A DNA stretch of 64,000 bases. Source: Paraburkholderia fungorum. Lineage in GTDB: Bacteria; Pseudomonadota; Gammaproteobacteria; Burkholderiales; Burkholderiaceae. Where the stretch lies: positions 186,001 to 250,000 of the forward strand of contig NZ_MCAS01000001.1 of assembly GCF_003610895.1 (NCBI RefSeq), read 5' to 3'. The translations under genes and the position numbers were made by a program. Positions 43,679 through 54,051 of the stretch are shown one piece after another. The notes beneath the pieces were generated by a model, which searched no databases, had not been told where the DNA came from, and was given only the letters and a program-made list of their open reading frames with translations. Numbering within the stretch: the stretch's first letter is position 1; the number at the start of each line of letters is the position of its first letter.

Positions 43679-44086
43679 ACGGAGCGATTCACCCGCCGCG
43701 TTTCGCCGTGCCGCGAACGCACGGCGCCCCACTATTTGGCCAGGACGCCAAAATTTCACGATGTGGCATGAGTCCTTGCTTCGTAAAAAATCGTGGTGCG
43801 TGGCACAAATTCGCCATTTCGCAATGTCGCCCCACGTTGCACATCGTAAAATGAAAGACGCAAGTCTTTATTTTTAAACAATATTTTTTGATCGAGCGAA
43901 CCGTCTAACAGCCCCTTGCGCCGTGACTTGCTGACGTAGACTCTTTTACAAGAGCCGACGCTTCATAGGACGCAGCGAAAAGGGTGCAGTGAAAGACGGG
44001 ACGAAGCGCAGTCGCAGCGAGTCCCCCGCCCCTACCTGAAGCCGCCACGGCACAGCGGTTTTTAATTGGCAATTGGGAGACTAAAA
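43679..44086. other. intergenic region with AT-rich segment
   Basis: About 400 bases without a gene. It contains the terminator-like hairpin at 43854-43875, an AT-rich block (43868-43892) and a small CTCTT-TTAC-AAGAG hairpin near 43940. Nothing else was recognised; a small RNA is possible but not shown. Confidence 0.35.
43854..43875 (+). terminator. intrinsic terminator-like hairpin
   Basis: AAAGAC-GCAA-GTCTTT with a GNRA-type loop and the tail ATTTTT. The stem is short and A/T-rich, so efficiency may be low. It would end the acyl-CoA dehydrogenase/hydrolase operon. Confidence 0.5.
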
Positions 44087-44314
44087 ATGAAAGGCTTTCG
44101 CTTTGGATCGACCCAGGGAGCGTTCTACATTTTGCCGGCCCAGGATGGTTGGGAGGCAACCTACGGCAACGAGACGCTTGGTGAATTTTCCTGCCCGGAA
44201 CAGGCTGCCGATGAAGTCGCACGCGGCCTGAGCTGCCCGCAACTCACGGAAGTCGACACATCGACGCTCGAAATTCCTGAAAAGCTCAGCGAATGGGAAA
44301 TCGTTCACGTGTGA
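44087..44314 (+). CDS. small conserved-looking protein, 75 residues
   Basis: A 75-residue acidic soluble protein (MKGFRFGSTQGAFYILPAQD..., ending EIPEKLSEWEIVHV). GGGAGA lies ten bases before the ATG, and a strong hairpin follows the gene, so it has its own transcription unit. The pattern FYILPAQDGWEATYGNETLGEF reads as a beta-hairpin, and PEQAADEVARGL as a helix. It has no signal peptide. I do not recognise a family; the fully marked ORF and clean boundaries argue that it is real. It converges with isocitrate dehydrogenase. Confidence 0.7.
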   Translation: MKGFRFGSTQGAFYILPAQDGWEATYGNETLGEFSCPEQAADEVARGLSCPQLTEVDTSTLEIPEKLSEWEIVHV

Positions 44315-44348
44315 AGGCTGGCATGACCGATTCCGTACGCGTAGAAAC

Positions 44349-44379
44349 GACGATGGCGCTCCTAAGGAGCGCCATCGTC
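44349..44379. terminator. strong bidirectional terminator
   Basis: Perfect stem of 14 pairs (GACGATGGCGCTCC / GGAGCGCCATCGTC) with a TAA loop, followed by TTGTTT. It lies between two convergent genes, so it can end both. Confidence 0.9.
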
Positions 44380-44472
44380 TTGTTTGCGGCTTATTTCCGT
44401 GCTTGCTTCGGTACTTCGAACGGCAGTCTCAGCACCTCATGCAACGCCGCATGCAGAACCTCGATCAGAACC

Positions 44473-46800
<2,328 letters not shown>

Positions 46801-46927
46801 CTACTTTTTACGGCTCGACCGTGAGTATATGCGTGTTTTCCTCTACTCGCTGCTAAACAAACATATTGCCGAACCGCCGCGAACGGGGTCGAGTCCCGCC
46901 AGATAAGGCTTACAGCCATTTGCCCTA

Positions 46928-46948
46928 TGTCTTAAGACAGATGTCTTA
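46928..46948. promoter_or_regulatory. overlapping palindromes of TGTCTTA half-sites
   Basis: Three half-sites in alternating orientation: TGTCTTAAGACA (46928-46939) and TAAGACA-GA-TGTCTTA (46933-46948). Both are perfect inverted repeats sharing the middle arm. A single further TAAGACA occurs at 50261-50267 beside the LysR gene. It is a candidate regulator-binding array between icd and the receptor gene. Confidence 0.55.
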
Positions 46949-46976
46949 TAGATGACCTGAGATGAAAGCATATTGT

Positions 46977-46997
46977 TAATGCGAATCAGATGCATTA
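46977..46997. promoter_or_regulatory. possible Fur-type box
   Basis: TAATGC-GAATCAGAT-GCATTA, a perfect 6-base inverted repeat with a 9-base centre. It partly resembles the Fur consensus (alternating AAT/ATT triplets) and lies upstream of a siderophore-receptor-like gene. The match is incomplete. Confidence 0.4.
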
Positions 46998-47111
46998 CCA
47001 TTCGTGCGAAATCGAAGCCTGAACTACCTGTTTACTCACCATCCGCATCGAGCGATGCCGTTTCGCACATCTTTGGTGCGCGACGGTGCCGCGCTGCCTA
47101 ACTCGAACAAT

Positions 47112-49301
47112 ATGCAGAATCTCTTTGTCGTCAGCCGCCCCGCGCGGCCAACGTTGATGCGCGGCCACCGCCGTGCACCGTCTCTACTCAGCGCGGGGCT
47201 GTTCGTCAGCGTCGGTCTGTCGTTGTCCACGCTTTCGTCATCCGGATGGGCGCAGGCCGCGGCAAGCGACGCCGCCGCCACGCTGCCGGCCGTGAGCGTC
47301 TCGGCCACGAAAGACGCGAGCGTGGAGCAGGCCGACACCGTCGGCGCCGGCGCCCTGGGCAGGCGCAAGGCAGTGGATACGCCGTTTTCGACCCGCACCG
47401 TGACGAGCGAGGAAGGCAAGGATCTGTTCGCGACAACCTCGAACGATCTGTTCAAGTACGACCCGGCCGTGTCGGTCAGCAACGACAATGCGCTCGGCGA
47501 AAACTCGATGTTCCAGGTGCGCGGCATGCCGATCGACACGCTGAACAGCATCAAGGTGGACGGCCAGACGTTCCCGTCCTGGGACACCGACCTGCCGCTC
47601 GAACCGTTCGAGCAGGTGGAATTGCTCAAGGGCCTGTCCGGCTTCATGTATGGCTTCGGCTCGCCGGGCGGCATCGTCAACTTCGTGCTGAAACGGCCGA
47701 CTGACGACCCGTATCGCAGCGTGTCGGTCGGCTACCGGTCGGCCGGCGTATTCACCGAGGCGATCGATCTGGGCGGCCGCTTCGGCAACGACAACCGTTT
47801 CGGCTATCGCCTGAACCTCGTCAACGAGGACGGCAATACCGCCGAGCAGAACGGCCATATTCGCCGCCAGGTCGCCTCGCTCGCGCTGGATTTCCGCATC
47901 ACGCCGGACCTGACCTGGACGGTCGACGCCTTCTATCAGAAGCGCAAAACCAACGGCACGCTGTTCGGCATGGGCTTCGCGAGCGGTCTGGGGATTCCCG
48001 ACGCGAGCACCGTCACCCATGCGCTGACGCAGCCGCAGAATTACTACCAGACCGAGATGGCCTCGTTCGGCACGGGCCTCGATTACCGCCTCTCGGAGAA
48101 CTGGCATGCGAGCGTGAAGTACCGCTTTGCCAAGGAGAACCGCACCAACTCGGATAGCTTCCTGTTCGTCAACGACGCCGCGGGTAACTATTCGAACACG
48201 CTCTATGCGGCGCTGACGCGCTACTTCTATCAGAACGTCGACGCGATGGTGCAGGGCAAGTTCAACACCGGCAGCATCAAGCACGACGTCGTGGCCGGCG
48301 CGAGCTACCAGACGCAAACCGCCGAGTACAGCAACAGCACGGGTTGGAACAATGGCTATTTCCTCGGCACCGGCAATCTGTACAGCAGCACCTTGCTGAC
48401 CAACGACGAAGTCAGCATCGGCTCGGAGCTCTATCGCCAACAACGCATCACGCAGGCCGCGTTGTACGCGAGCGATACCATGCAATTCACCTCGCGCCTG
48501 TCGGCACTGGTCGGCGTGCGGTACACGCAATTCCGCCAGCATCAGTACGATCCGTCGAGCGCCGTCACATCGCAGTACAGCGCGAATCCGGTCACGCCGA
48601 CCTTCGCGCTGATGTTCAAAACCGACCCGTATTCGACGGTGTATGCGAGCTATGTCCAGTCACTCGAACAGGGCGGCGCCGCGTCGAACACCAACCTCAA
48701 CTACCCGGCCACATACGGCCCGTTGAGAAGCAAGCAGTACGAAATCGGCTTCAAGACGGATCATGCCAGGTGGGGCGCCAACCTCGCGCTGTTCCGCGTC
48801 GACCAGGGCTACAACTACACGAATACGGCCAACATGTTCGTGCAGGACGGCACCAAGCGCTACACCGGCATCGACGCGAGCGGCTGGCTCGCGTTGACGA
48901 GCGAATGGCGCGTGATGGGCGGCATGATGTGGCTCGATACGAAGGCCGTCGATATCGACGACCCGAGCATCGAGGGCAAGCGCATTTATGGCGCACCGCG
49001 CTTCACGTTCACGGGCCGCGTGGAGTACAACCCGTCTTATCTGCGTCCGCTGACGCTGGCGTTCGGCGGCAAGTATGTCGGCAATCAGGCGGTCGACGCG
49101 GCCAATACGCAGTTCGTGCCGGCCTACACCACCTTCGATCTGAGCGGCCGGTATGAGACGAAGATCGCCGGCAAGGACGTGACGTTGCGCGCGGGGATCA
49201 ACAACATGTTCAACCGCCGCTACTGGACCACGGCGTGGGGCTCCTTTGTCTCGCCTTCGCCGACGCGCACGGCCGTGGCAAGCGCGACGATGCAGTTCTA
49301 G
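47112..49301 (+). CDS. TonB-dependent siderophore receptor
   Basis: An outer-membrane receptor of about 729 residues. The signal region ends near SSGWAQAAAS, followed by a TonB-box-like LPAVSVSATKD, a plug domain (about 70-200; FQVRGMPIDTLNSIKVDGQTF, GFGSPGGIVNFVLKRP) and a 22-strand barrel ending in aromatic residue Phe (SATMQF). The family takes up ferric siderophores with energy from TonB. Start is uncertain: ATGs at 47055, 47112 and 47157 and a GTG at 47004 are in frame and none has a clear ribosome binding site; 47112 is a compromise. No siderophore synthesis genes or FecI/FecR pair are nearby. It is divergent from icd with palindromes between. Confidence 0.88.
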   Translation: MQNLFVVSRPARPTLMRGHRRAPSLLSAGLFVSVGLSLSTLSSSGWAQAAASDAAATLPAVSVSATKDASVEQADTVGAGALGRRKAVDTPFSTRTVTSEEGKDLFATTSNDLFKYDPAVSVSNDNALGENSMFQVRGMPIDTLNSIKVDGQTFPSWDTDLPLEPFEQVELLKGLSGFMYGFGSPGGIVNFVLKRPTDDPYRSVSVGYRSAGVFTEAIDLGGRFGNDNRFGYRLNLVNEDGNTAEQNGHIRRQVASLALDFRITPDLTWTVDAFYQKRKTNGTLFGMGFASGLGIPDASTVTHALTQPQNYYQTEMASFGTGLDYRLSENWHASVKYRFAKENRTNSDSFLFVNDAAGNYSNTLYAALTRYFYQNVDAMVQGKFNTGSIKHDVVAGASYQTQTAEYSNSTGWNNGYFLGTGNLYSSTLLTNDEVSIGSELYRQQRITQAALYASDTMQFTSRLSALVGVRYTQFRQHQYDPSSAVTSQYSANPVTPTFALMFKTDPYSTVYASYVQSLEQGGAASNTNLNYPATYGPLRSKQYEIGFKTDHARWGANLALFRVDQGYNYTNTANMFVQDGTKRYTGIDASGWLALTSEWRVMGGMMWLDTKAVDIDDPSIEGKRIYGAPRFTFTGRVEYNPSYLRPLTLAFGGKYVGNQAVDAANTQFVPAYTTFDLSGRYETKIAGKDVTLRAGINNMFNRRYWTTAWGSFVSPSPTRTAVASATMQF

Positions 49302-49304
49302 GCA

Positions 49305-50237
49305 CTATGTGCAGATCAGGGCGCCCTCGCCGGGTGCCCTGACCATGGCGGGAATCCCGGCCACCAGCGCATCGATCGCATAGCGCGTTTTCAAGGGCAG
49401 ATAGCGGCTCTTCGGCCACACCACGTGGATGTCCTGCTGAGGCCGGAAACAGTTCTCCATGACCGCGACCAGTTGGCCCGTTTGCACATAGCGGGTCAGC
49501 AACCAGCACGGCAGCCACGCCAGACCAAAGCCTGCAATCGCAGCGTCCACGATTCCCTGCATGTCGTCAAAGCCGAGCTGCGGCTCGACTTGCGCACGGC
49601 GGATTTGCCCGTCGACATCCACCACGTCCCACGGTTGAATCACACCCGCGCACATATAGGCGATGATCGCGTGTCCGCGCAACTCGTCCACGTTACGGGG
49701 CTTGCCGCGTTGCGCGAGATAGGAAGGCGCCGCGCCGATGCTCGCGTATTGCACGCCTAGCCGGCGCGCCGCAAGACTCGCGCTATCGGGCAGCGGACCA
49801 ATCCGCACGACCAGATCGAAGCCCTCCTCCACCACGTCCACGAAGCGGTCGCTGATCGAAATATCGACCTTCAGTTGCGGATGCCTGCGCGCGAGTTCGA
49901 GCAGAACCGGCGCCGCGCAGTGATGGCCGAAGGCCTGTGGCACGCTGACCCGCAGACGCCCTTTAGGTTCGCGCCGCCCTGAATCCAGATCGGCTTCGGC
50001 CGCCTCGAGTTCGGCCAATGCACGTACGCAGCGGTCGTAATACGCTTGTCCGTCTTCGGTGAGACTCTGGCTGCGCGTGGTGCGATTGAGCAGGCGCACG
50101 CCGAGGCGCTTTTCGAGCCGCACGATCACCTTGCCGACCGCCGAACGCGTCAGGTTCATGCGCTCTGCCGCCAAAGCAAAACTGCCGGTTTCGACGACAC
50201 GCACGAACGTCGTCACGCCATCAAGAATGTCGCTCAT
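49305..50237 (-). CDS. LysR-family regulator
   Basis: A 310-residue regulator with an N-terminal winged helix (ILDGVTTFVRVVETGSFALAAERMNLTRSAVGKVIVRLE), a linker and an effector domain (GRLRVSVPQAFGHHCAAPVLLEL near residue 92). This N-terminus and the RLLNRTTRS motif match the LTTR group that usually controls a divergent exporter or oxidoreductase. It ends three bases after the receptor gene's stop on the other strand and is divergent from the DHA2 exporter, which is the probable target. GGTGAGGG precedes the ATG. Confidence 0.92.
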   Translation of the reverse strand: MSDILDGVTTFVRVVETGSFALAAERMNLTRSAVGKVIVRLEKRLGVRLLNRTTRSQSLTEDGQAYYDRCVRALAELEAAEADLDSGRREPKGRLRVSVPQAFGHHCAAPVLLELARRHPQLKVDISISDRFVDVVEEGFDLVVRIGPLPDSASLAARRLGVQYASIGAAPSYLAQRGKPRNVDELRGHAIIAYMCAGVIQPWDVVDVDGQIRRAQVEPQLGFDDMQGIVDAAIAGFGLAWLPCWLLTRYVQTGQLVAVMENCFRPQQDIHVVWPKSRYLPLKTRYAIDALVAGIPAMVRAPGEGALICT

Positions 50238-50365
50238 ACCCTCACCTTATTGGTTCCCCATAAGACACATTCACGGGACTAAACAGCGTCAATAGGGACA
50301 GGAATTCCCTTCTATATTACACACTCTCTGGTGGCCAAGGCCATCGACTATCGAGGTGAATTCCT

Positions 50366-51967
50366 ATGTCCAGCGAACCGGCGCAAACGGCAACCCGCTT
50401 TTCCATCCGCAAGAACACCCTGGCGCTGGGCGCCGTGTGTCTTGCTTCACTGATGTTCGGCCTTGAAATTTCGAGCGTGCCGGTGATCCTGCCTACCCTG
50501 GAGCGTGTGCTGCACGGCGACTTCAAGGGTATGCAATGGATCATGAACGCGTACACGCTTGCGGTAACCACGGTACTGATGGCGACCGGCACGCTCGCGG
50601 ACCGCTTCGGCCGCCGGCGGATTTTCGTCATTGGTATTGCGCTGTTTGGCCTGACTTCGCTAATTTGCGGCCTCGCGCAGAGCGTGCCGACACTGATTGT
50701 CGGGCGCCTGCTGCAAGGCGCGAGTGGCGGCGCGATGTTGATATGCCAGGTCGCCGTGCTCTCGCACCAGTTCAACGAGGGCCCCGAGCGCGCCAGGGCG
50801 TTCAGCGCGTGGGGCATCATTCTCGGCATCGGGCTGGGTTTTGGGCCGATCATTGGCGGCATGATCGTGGCGGTATCGGGCTGGCAATGGGTCTTCTGGG
50901 TGCATGCGTTGCTCGCCATCGTGACCCTGGCGCTGGTTTTCGGCGGCGTGCAGGAGTCGCGCGATCCGCATGCGCATACGCTCGACGTGGCCGGCATCGC
51001 CACACTGTCGCTGGCGGTTTTCGGTCTGGTGTACTTCATCACGCAGGGCCCCGGCCTCGGCTTCACGAGCCCTCGCGCGATATTCATTATCGTGGCGACG
51101 GTGCTTGCTTTCGTGGCATTCCTGTACGCGGAGCGATTCAGCGCACGTCCGATGTTCGATTTTTCAGTATTCAGGATTCCGCAGTTTTCAGGTGCCTTGA
51201 TGGGCTCCGCGGGCATGAACTTCAGTTTCTGGCCCTTCATGATTTACATACCGATCTACTTCCAGATCGGACTTGGCTACGACAGCATGACTGCGGGGTT
51301 GGCGTTGCTTGCGTACACGCTGCCGACGCTGCTGTTTCCCCCGCTTGGCGAACGCCTCATATTGCGCTATGGCTCGGGAATCGCGATTCCTGGTGGCCTC
51401 TTCGTCATCGGCCTTGGTTTCATGTTGATGAAGTACGGCAGCAGCGTCGCGCATCCGGACGCACTGACGATGTTGCCTGGCTGCATACTCGCCGGCGCCG
51501 GTCTCGGCCTGACCAATACGCCGGTCACCAACACGACAACTGGTGCGGTTCCTGCGGAGCGAGCGGGCATGGCATCCGGTATTGACATGAGTGCACGGAT
51601 GATTACGCTCGCGATCAACATTGCGTTGATGGGGGCGATCCTGATAGCCGGCATCCTGTTCCACCTGAAGGCGAGACTCCCCGCGACGATCGACGCCGGG
51701 CTGCTTGCACGACTCGCCGAGAAAATTGCCGCGGGCGATGTGGAAGCGGTCAGAGCGGGAATACCGGCGTTAGCGCAAATCGATCCCACGGGAGCGGCAA
51801 TTCACGCGGCATTGATCGACGGCTTCGGCTGGGTGATGTTATATGGTGGCGTTGGCGTATGGGTGCTCGCGGCGCTCAGTTTCGTGATTTCAGGCAGCGC
51901 ATCGCGGCACTTAAGAAATGTAGAAACCGCCCCGCCCCAACAAGTCGCCCACTGCGACTCGCGCTAA
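50366..51967 (+). CDS. DHA2-family MFS exporter (14 TM)
   Basis: A 533-residue drug:H+ antiporter-2 type protein. Motifs: SSVPVILPTLERVL in TM1, GTLADRFGRRRIF after TM2 and the antiporter motif GIGLGFGPIIGGM in TM5. It probably exports a toxic small molecule or metabolite. AGGTG precedes the ATG. The divergent LysR gene, 128 bases away, is the likely regulator. The substrate is unknown, and there is no adjacent outer-membrane or fusion protein. Confidence 0.88.
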   Translation: MSSEPAQTATRFSIRKNTLALGAVCLASLMFGLEISSVPVILPTLERVLHGDFKGMQWIMNAYTLAVTTVLMATGTLADRFGRRRIFVIGIALFGLTSLICGLAQSVPTLIVGRLLQGASGGAMLICQVAVLSHQFNEGPERARAFSAWGIILGIGLGFGPIIGGMIVAVSGWQWVFWVHALLAIVTLALVFGGVQESRDPHAHTLDVAGIATLSLAVFGLVYFITQGPGLGFTSPRAIFIIVATVLAFVAFLYAERFSARPMFDFSVFRIPQFSGALMGSAGMNFSFWPFMIYIPIYFQIGLGYDSMTAGLALLAYTLPTLLFPPLGERLILRYGSGIAIPGGLFVIGLGFMLMKYGSSVAHPDALTMLPGCILAGAGLGLTNTPVTNTTTGAVPAERAGMASGIDMSARMITLAINIALMGAILIAGILFHLKARLPATIDAGLLARLAEKIAAGDVEAVRAGIPALAQIDPTGAAIHAALIDGFGWVMLYGGVGVWVLAALSFVISGSASRHLRNVETAPPQQVAHCDSR

Positions 51968-52194
51968 AACACCAACAAGAACGGGCCGCACAAGGCGGCC
52001 CGCGGGCGGCCCGAGCCCATCCGGGCGCATTTACTTAAATCACGACAATACTTCGCAACCCGAACAATCGGCGCAAAGGAAGTGCGCTTCGGCGCGCGCA
52101 GCGCCGCCGGAAGTATGACGGCCTTGTCACCAGAGCGGAATGTGCGAGAGCACAGATTCCAGATGCACCACTACCGTGACTGCGCGGGGGACCC

Positions 52195-52290
52195 GCTTAT
52201 GAGCTGGCGGGGTGAGCCGCTTTCTTTGCTTATCTTTCTTTGCGGCGGCAAAGAAAGTAAGTGCCGCCCCGCACAGGGGCAACACTAATA
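52195..52290. repeat. interspersed hairpin repeat, Burkholderia type
   Basis: The core hairpin (52229-52261) has arms CTTATCTTTCTTTGC and GCAAAGAAAGTAAG (one base shorter on the right) and is followed by CCGCCCCGCACAGGGGCAAC. I recognise this combination as an extragenic repeat found in many intergenic regions of Paraburkholderia genomes. No second copy exists in this window. The flanks (51968-52194) contain a GGGCCGC/GCGGCCC stem after the exporter gene and otherwise no gene. Confidence 0.6.
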
Positions 52291-52423
52291 GACCACGAAC
52301 ACAGCAAGGAAAGGCCAACGCCGTGGACTCACAAACAAAACCGACCAATAAGAAAACAAGAAAAAACCAAAGAAAAAGCCAAGAACAAGAACAGACCAAC
52401 AAACAATTCCCTCATCACAACTC

Positions 52424-52452
52424 TTGACACTTTCCCCACCACATCATAAAGT
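52424..52452 (+). promoter_or_regulatory. sigma-70 promoter of the GlpP operon
   Basis: TTGACA and TAAAGT with a 17-base spacer. Transcription would begin near 52459, giving a leader of about 130 bases that contains the 12-bp hairpin at 52471-52497. Confidence 0.75.
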
Positions 52453-52470
52453 CTGCCTGCAGATCTAGAT

Positions 52471-52497
52471 AAGAGACTATCTGTAAGATGGTCTCTT
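52471..52497 (+). promoter_or_regulatory. leader hairpin, candidate GlpP target
   Basis: Inverted repeat AAGAGACTATCT-GTA-AGATGGTCTCTT, one mismatch in 12 pairs, starting about 12 bases after the predicted transcription start. A competing stem AGATA/TATCT (52467-52471 with 52478-52482) overlaps the left arm. The absence of a U-tract means it is not a standard terminator. A DNA operator is the alternative. In Bacillus, GlpP acts on an inverted repeat in the glpD leader. Confidence 0.55.
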
Positions 52498-52587
52498 GCG
52501 CGTAAACGGAACGCATCCGAATACGCACTCGCGATTTGCTCCGCGAACAGCACCGGCCTCTTACAGAAAAACTAAAGGAGACCGATT

Positions 52588-54051
52588 GTGCAGACGATCG
52601 CGATTAAGATTCGTGGCATTGACGATGTTATTTCATTCATCGATTCATGTTCAGGCATTCCCGGTAGAGCCGGCGTTATCTGGTGGCTCGCGCTCGGTGG
52701 CCTGTTTCTAGACGCATTCTCCAATTCCGCTTTGAGCGCGGGCCTCGGGCCCATGACGCGAGATCTCCATCTCGGCGCGCCTCAAATCGCGCTCATGACC
52801 TCGTTTGCGTCCTGGGTTGCCATCGCCTTTAACCCGATCGGCGGCTGGATGGCCGATCGCTGGGGGCGTATCCGTCCTTTGGTTCTCGCCAAACTGCTCG
52901 CGGTGATCGGCGCCGTGCTGGTCGTATTCGCACCTGGCTTCGAAGTCATTCTGGCAGGCCGTTTCTTTGTCGGCATGGCATATGGAATCGACTTCGCGAT
53001 TGCCATGGCGATGCTCGCCGAGTTCACGCCCGTCAAGCTGAAGAGCCGCCTGAATGCCTGGCAGGGCATGTGGTACACCGCCGTCTGCTCCAACCTGCTG
53101 CTCGCCCTGCTCTTTCAATCGTGGCACGTGGGCGATTCGATCTGGCGTTATTCGGTAGCGGCAACGGCCTTGTTCGGCGCCGCGATCCTCGTGCTGCAAC
53201 TGGTGTTTCTGGTCGAGAGTCCGATCTGGCTGGCGCGCAAGGAACGTCTCGTGGACGCCGCCGCCGCGATGAGCCGCATCTACGGGCGCACCTTCCGCGC
53301 CGCGCCTCTCGAAGAACGCGTGCCAGTGCTGAATCAGGCCACACGCGGGCTCGCCAACGTCGCCCTGATCTTTCGCGGCATCTATCTGCCACGCACGCTG
53401 CTCGCCGCCACCGTTCAGGTCGGCCAGTCGATTCAGTACTTCGCGATTGGCTGGTATCTGCCGTTGATCAGCGCGGCCCTGTTCGGCAAGGATTTCGTCT
53501 ACGCCACACTCGGCGCATTGCTCTTCAACGTGTTCGGCATCTTCGGCGGTTTCATGTCGCCGGTCATCGGCAAACGATTCGGCTTGCGGCGCGCATCCGC
53601 ATTCGGCTTCGCCGCGGTGTTCGTGATGCTGCTGGTACTCGGCCTGTTCGGCTCGAAAATGCCGCTGTGGCTCGCGGTCATCGTGCCCTCACTATTCATT
53701 CTGTTTCACTCTTCGGGACCTGGCGCAAACGGCAAGAGCCTGTCTTCGTTGTCGTTTCGCAGTGAGATTCGCGCGGGTGCCAATGGCGTGATCGGCGCAT
53801 TAGGTTCGATCGGCGCCGCGCTGGGCCTGCTGGTGTTTCCGCTGTTCCGTGAGCACTACGGCCTCGACAGGACCTTCCTGATTCTGGCGATCGTTCCCCT
53901 GGTGGCGAGCGTGATCTGCTTCGTCATCAAGTGGGACCCGACGCGCACCACCGTCACCCCCGACAACGAACCCGATGCGCCGCAATTCAAAGGCGATACC
54001 AAGGACGCATCCGTATTCATGACCCCGGCAATCGAGAAATCCCAGCCATGA
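52588..54051 (+). CDS. MFS transporter of the GlpP operon
   Basis: A 487-residue major facilitator carrier, first gene of the operon. Features: FLDAFSNSALSAGLGPMTRDL in TM1, the loop GGWMADRWGRIRP after TM2, EFTPVKLKSRLNAWQ in the TM4-5 loop and a long hydrophilic C-terminal tail. It belongs with sugar/polyol porter-like MFS proteins and is the presumed importer of the operon substrate. The GTG start has AAGGAG seven bases upstream. Its stop overlaps the kinase start by four bases (ATGA). Confidence 0.88.
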   Translation: MQTIAIKIRGIDDVISFIDSCSGIPGRAGVIWWLALGGLFLDAFSNSALSAGLGPMTRDLHLGAPQIALMTSFASWVAIAFNPIGGWMADRWGRIRPLVLAKLLAVIGAVLVVFAPGFEVILAGRFFVGMAYGIDFAIAMAMLAEFTPVKLKSRLNAWQGMWYTAVCSNLLLALLFQSWHVGDSIWRYSVAATALFGAAILVLQLVFLVESPIWLARKERLVDAAAAMSRIYGRTFRAAPLEERVPVLNQATRGLANVALIFRGIYLPRTLLAATVQVGQSIQYFAIGWYLPLISAALFGKDFVYATLGALLFNVFGIFGGFMSPVIGKRFGLRRASAFGFAAVFVMLLVLGLFGSKMPLWLAVIVPSLFILFHSSGPGANGKSLSSLSFRSEIRAGANGVIGALGSIGAALGLLVFPLFREHYGLDRTFLILAIVPLVASVICFVIKWDPTRTTVTPDNEPDAPQFKGDTKDASVFMTPAIEKSQP

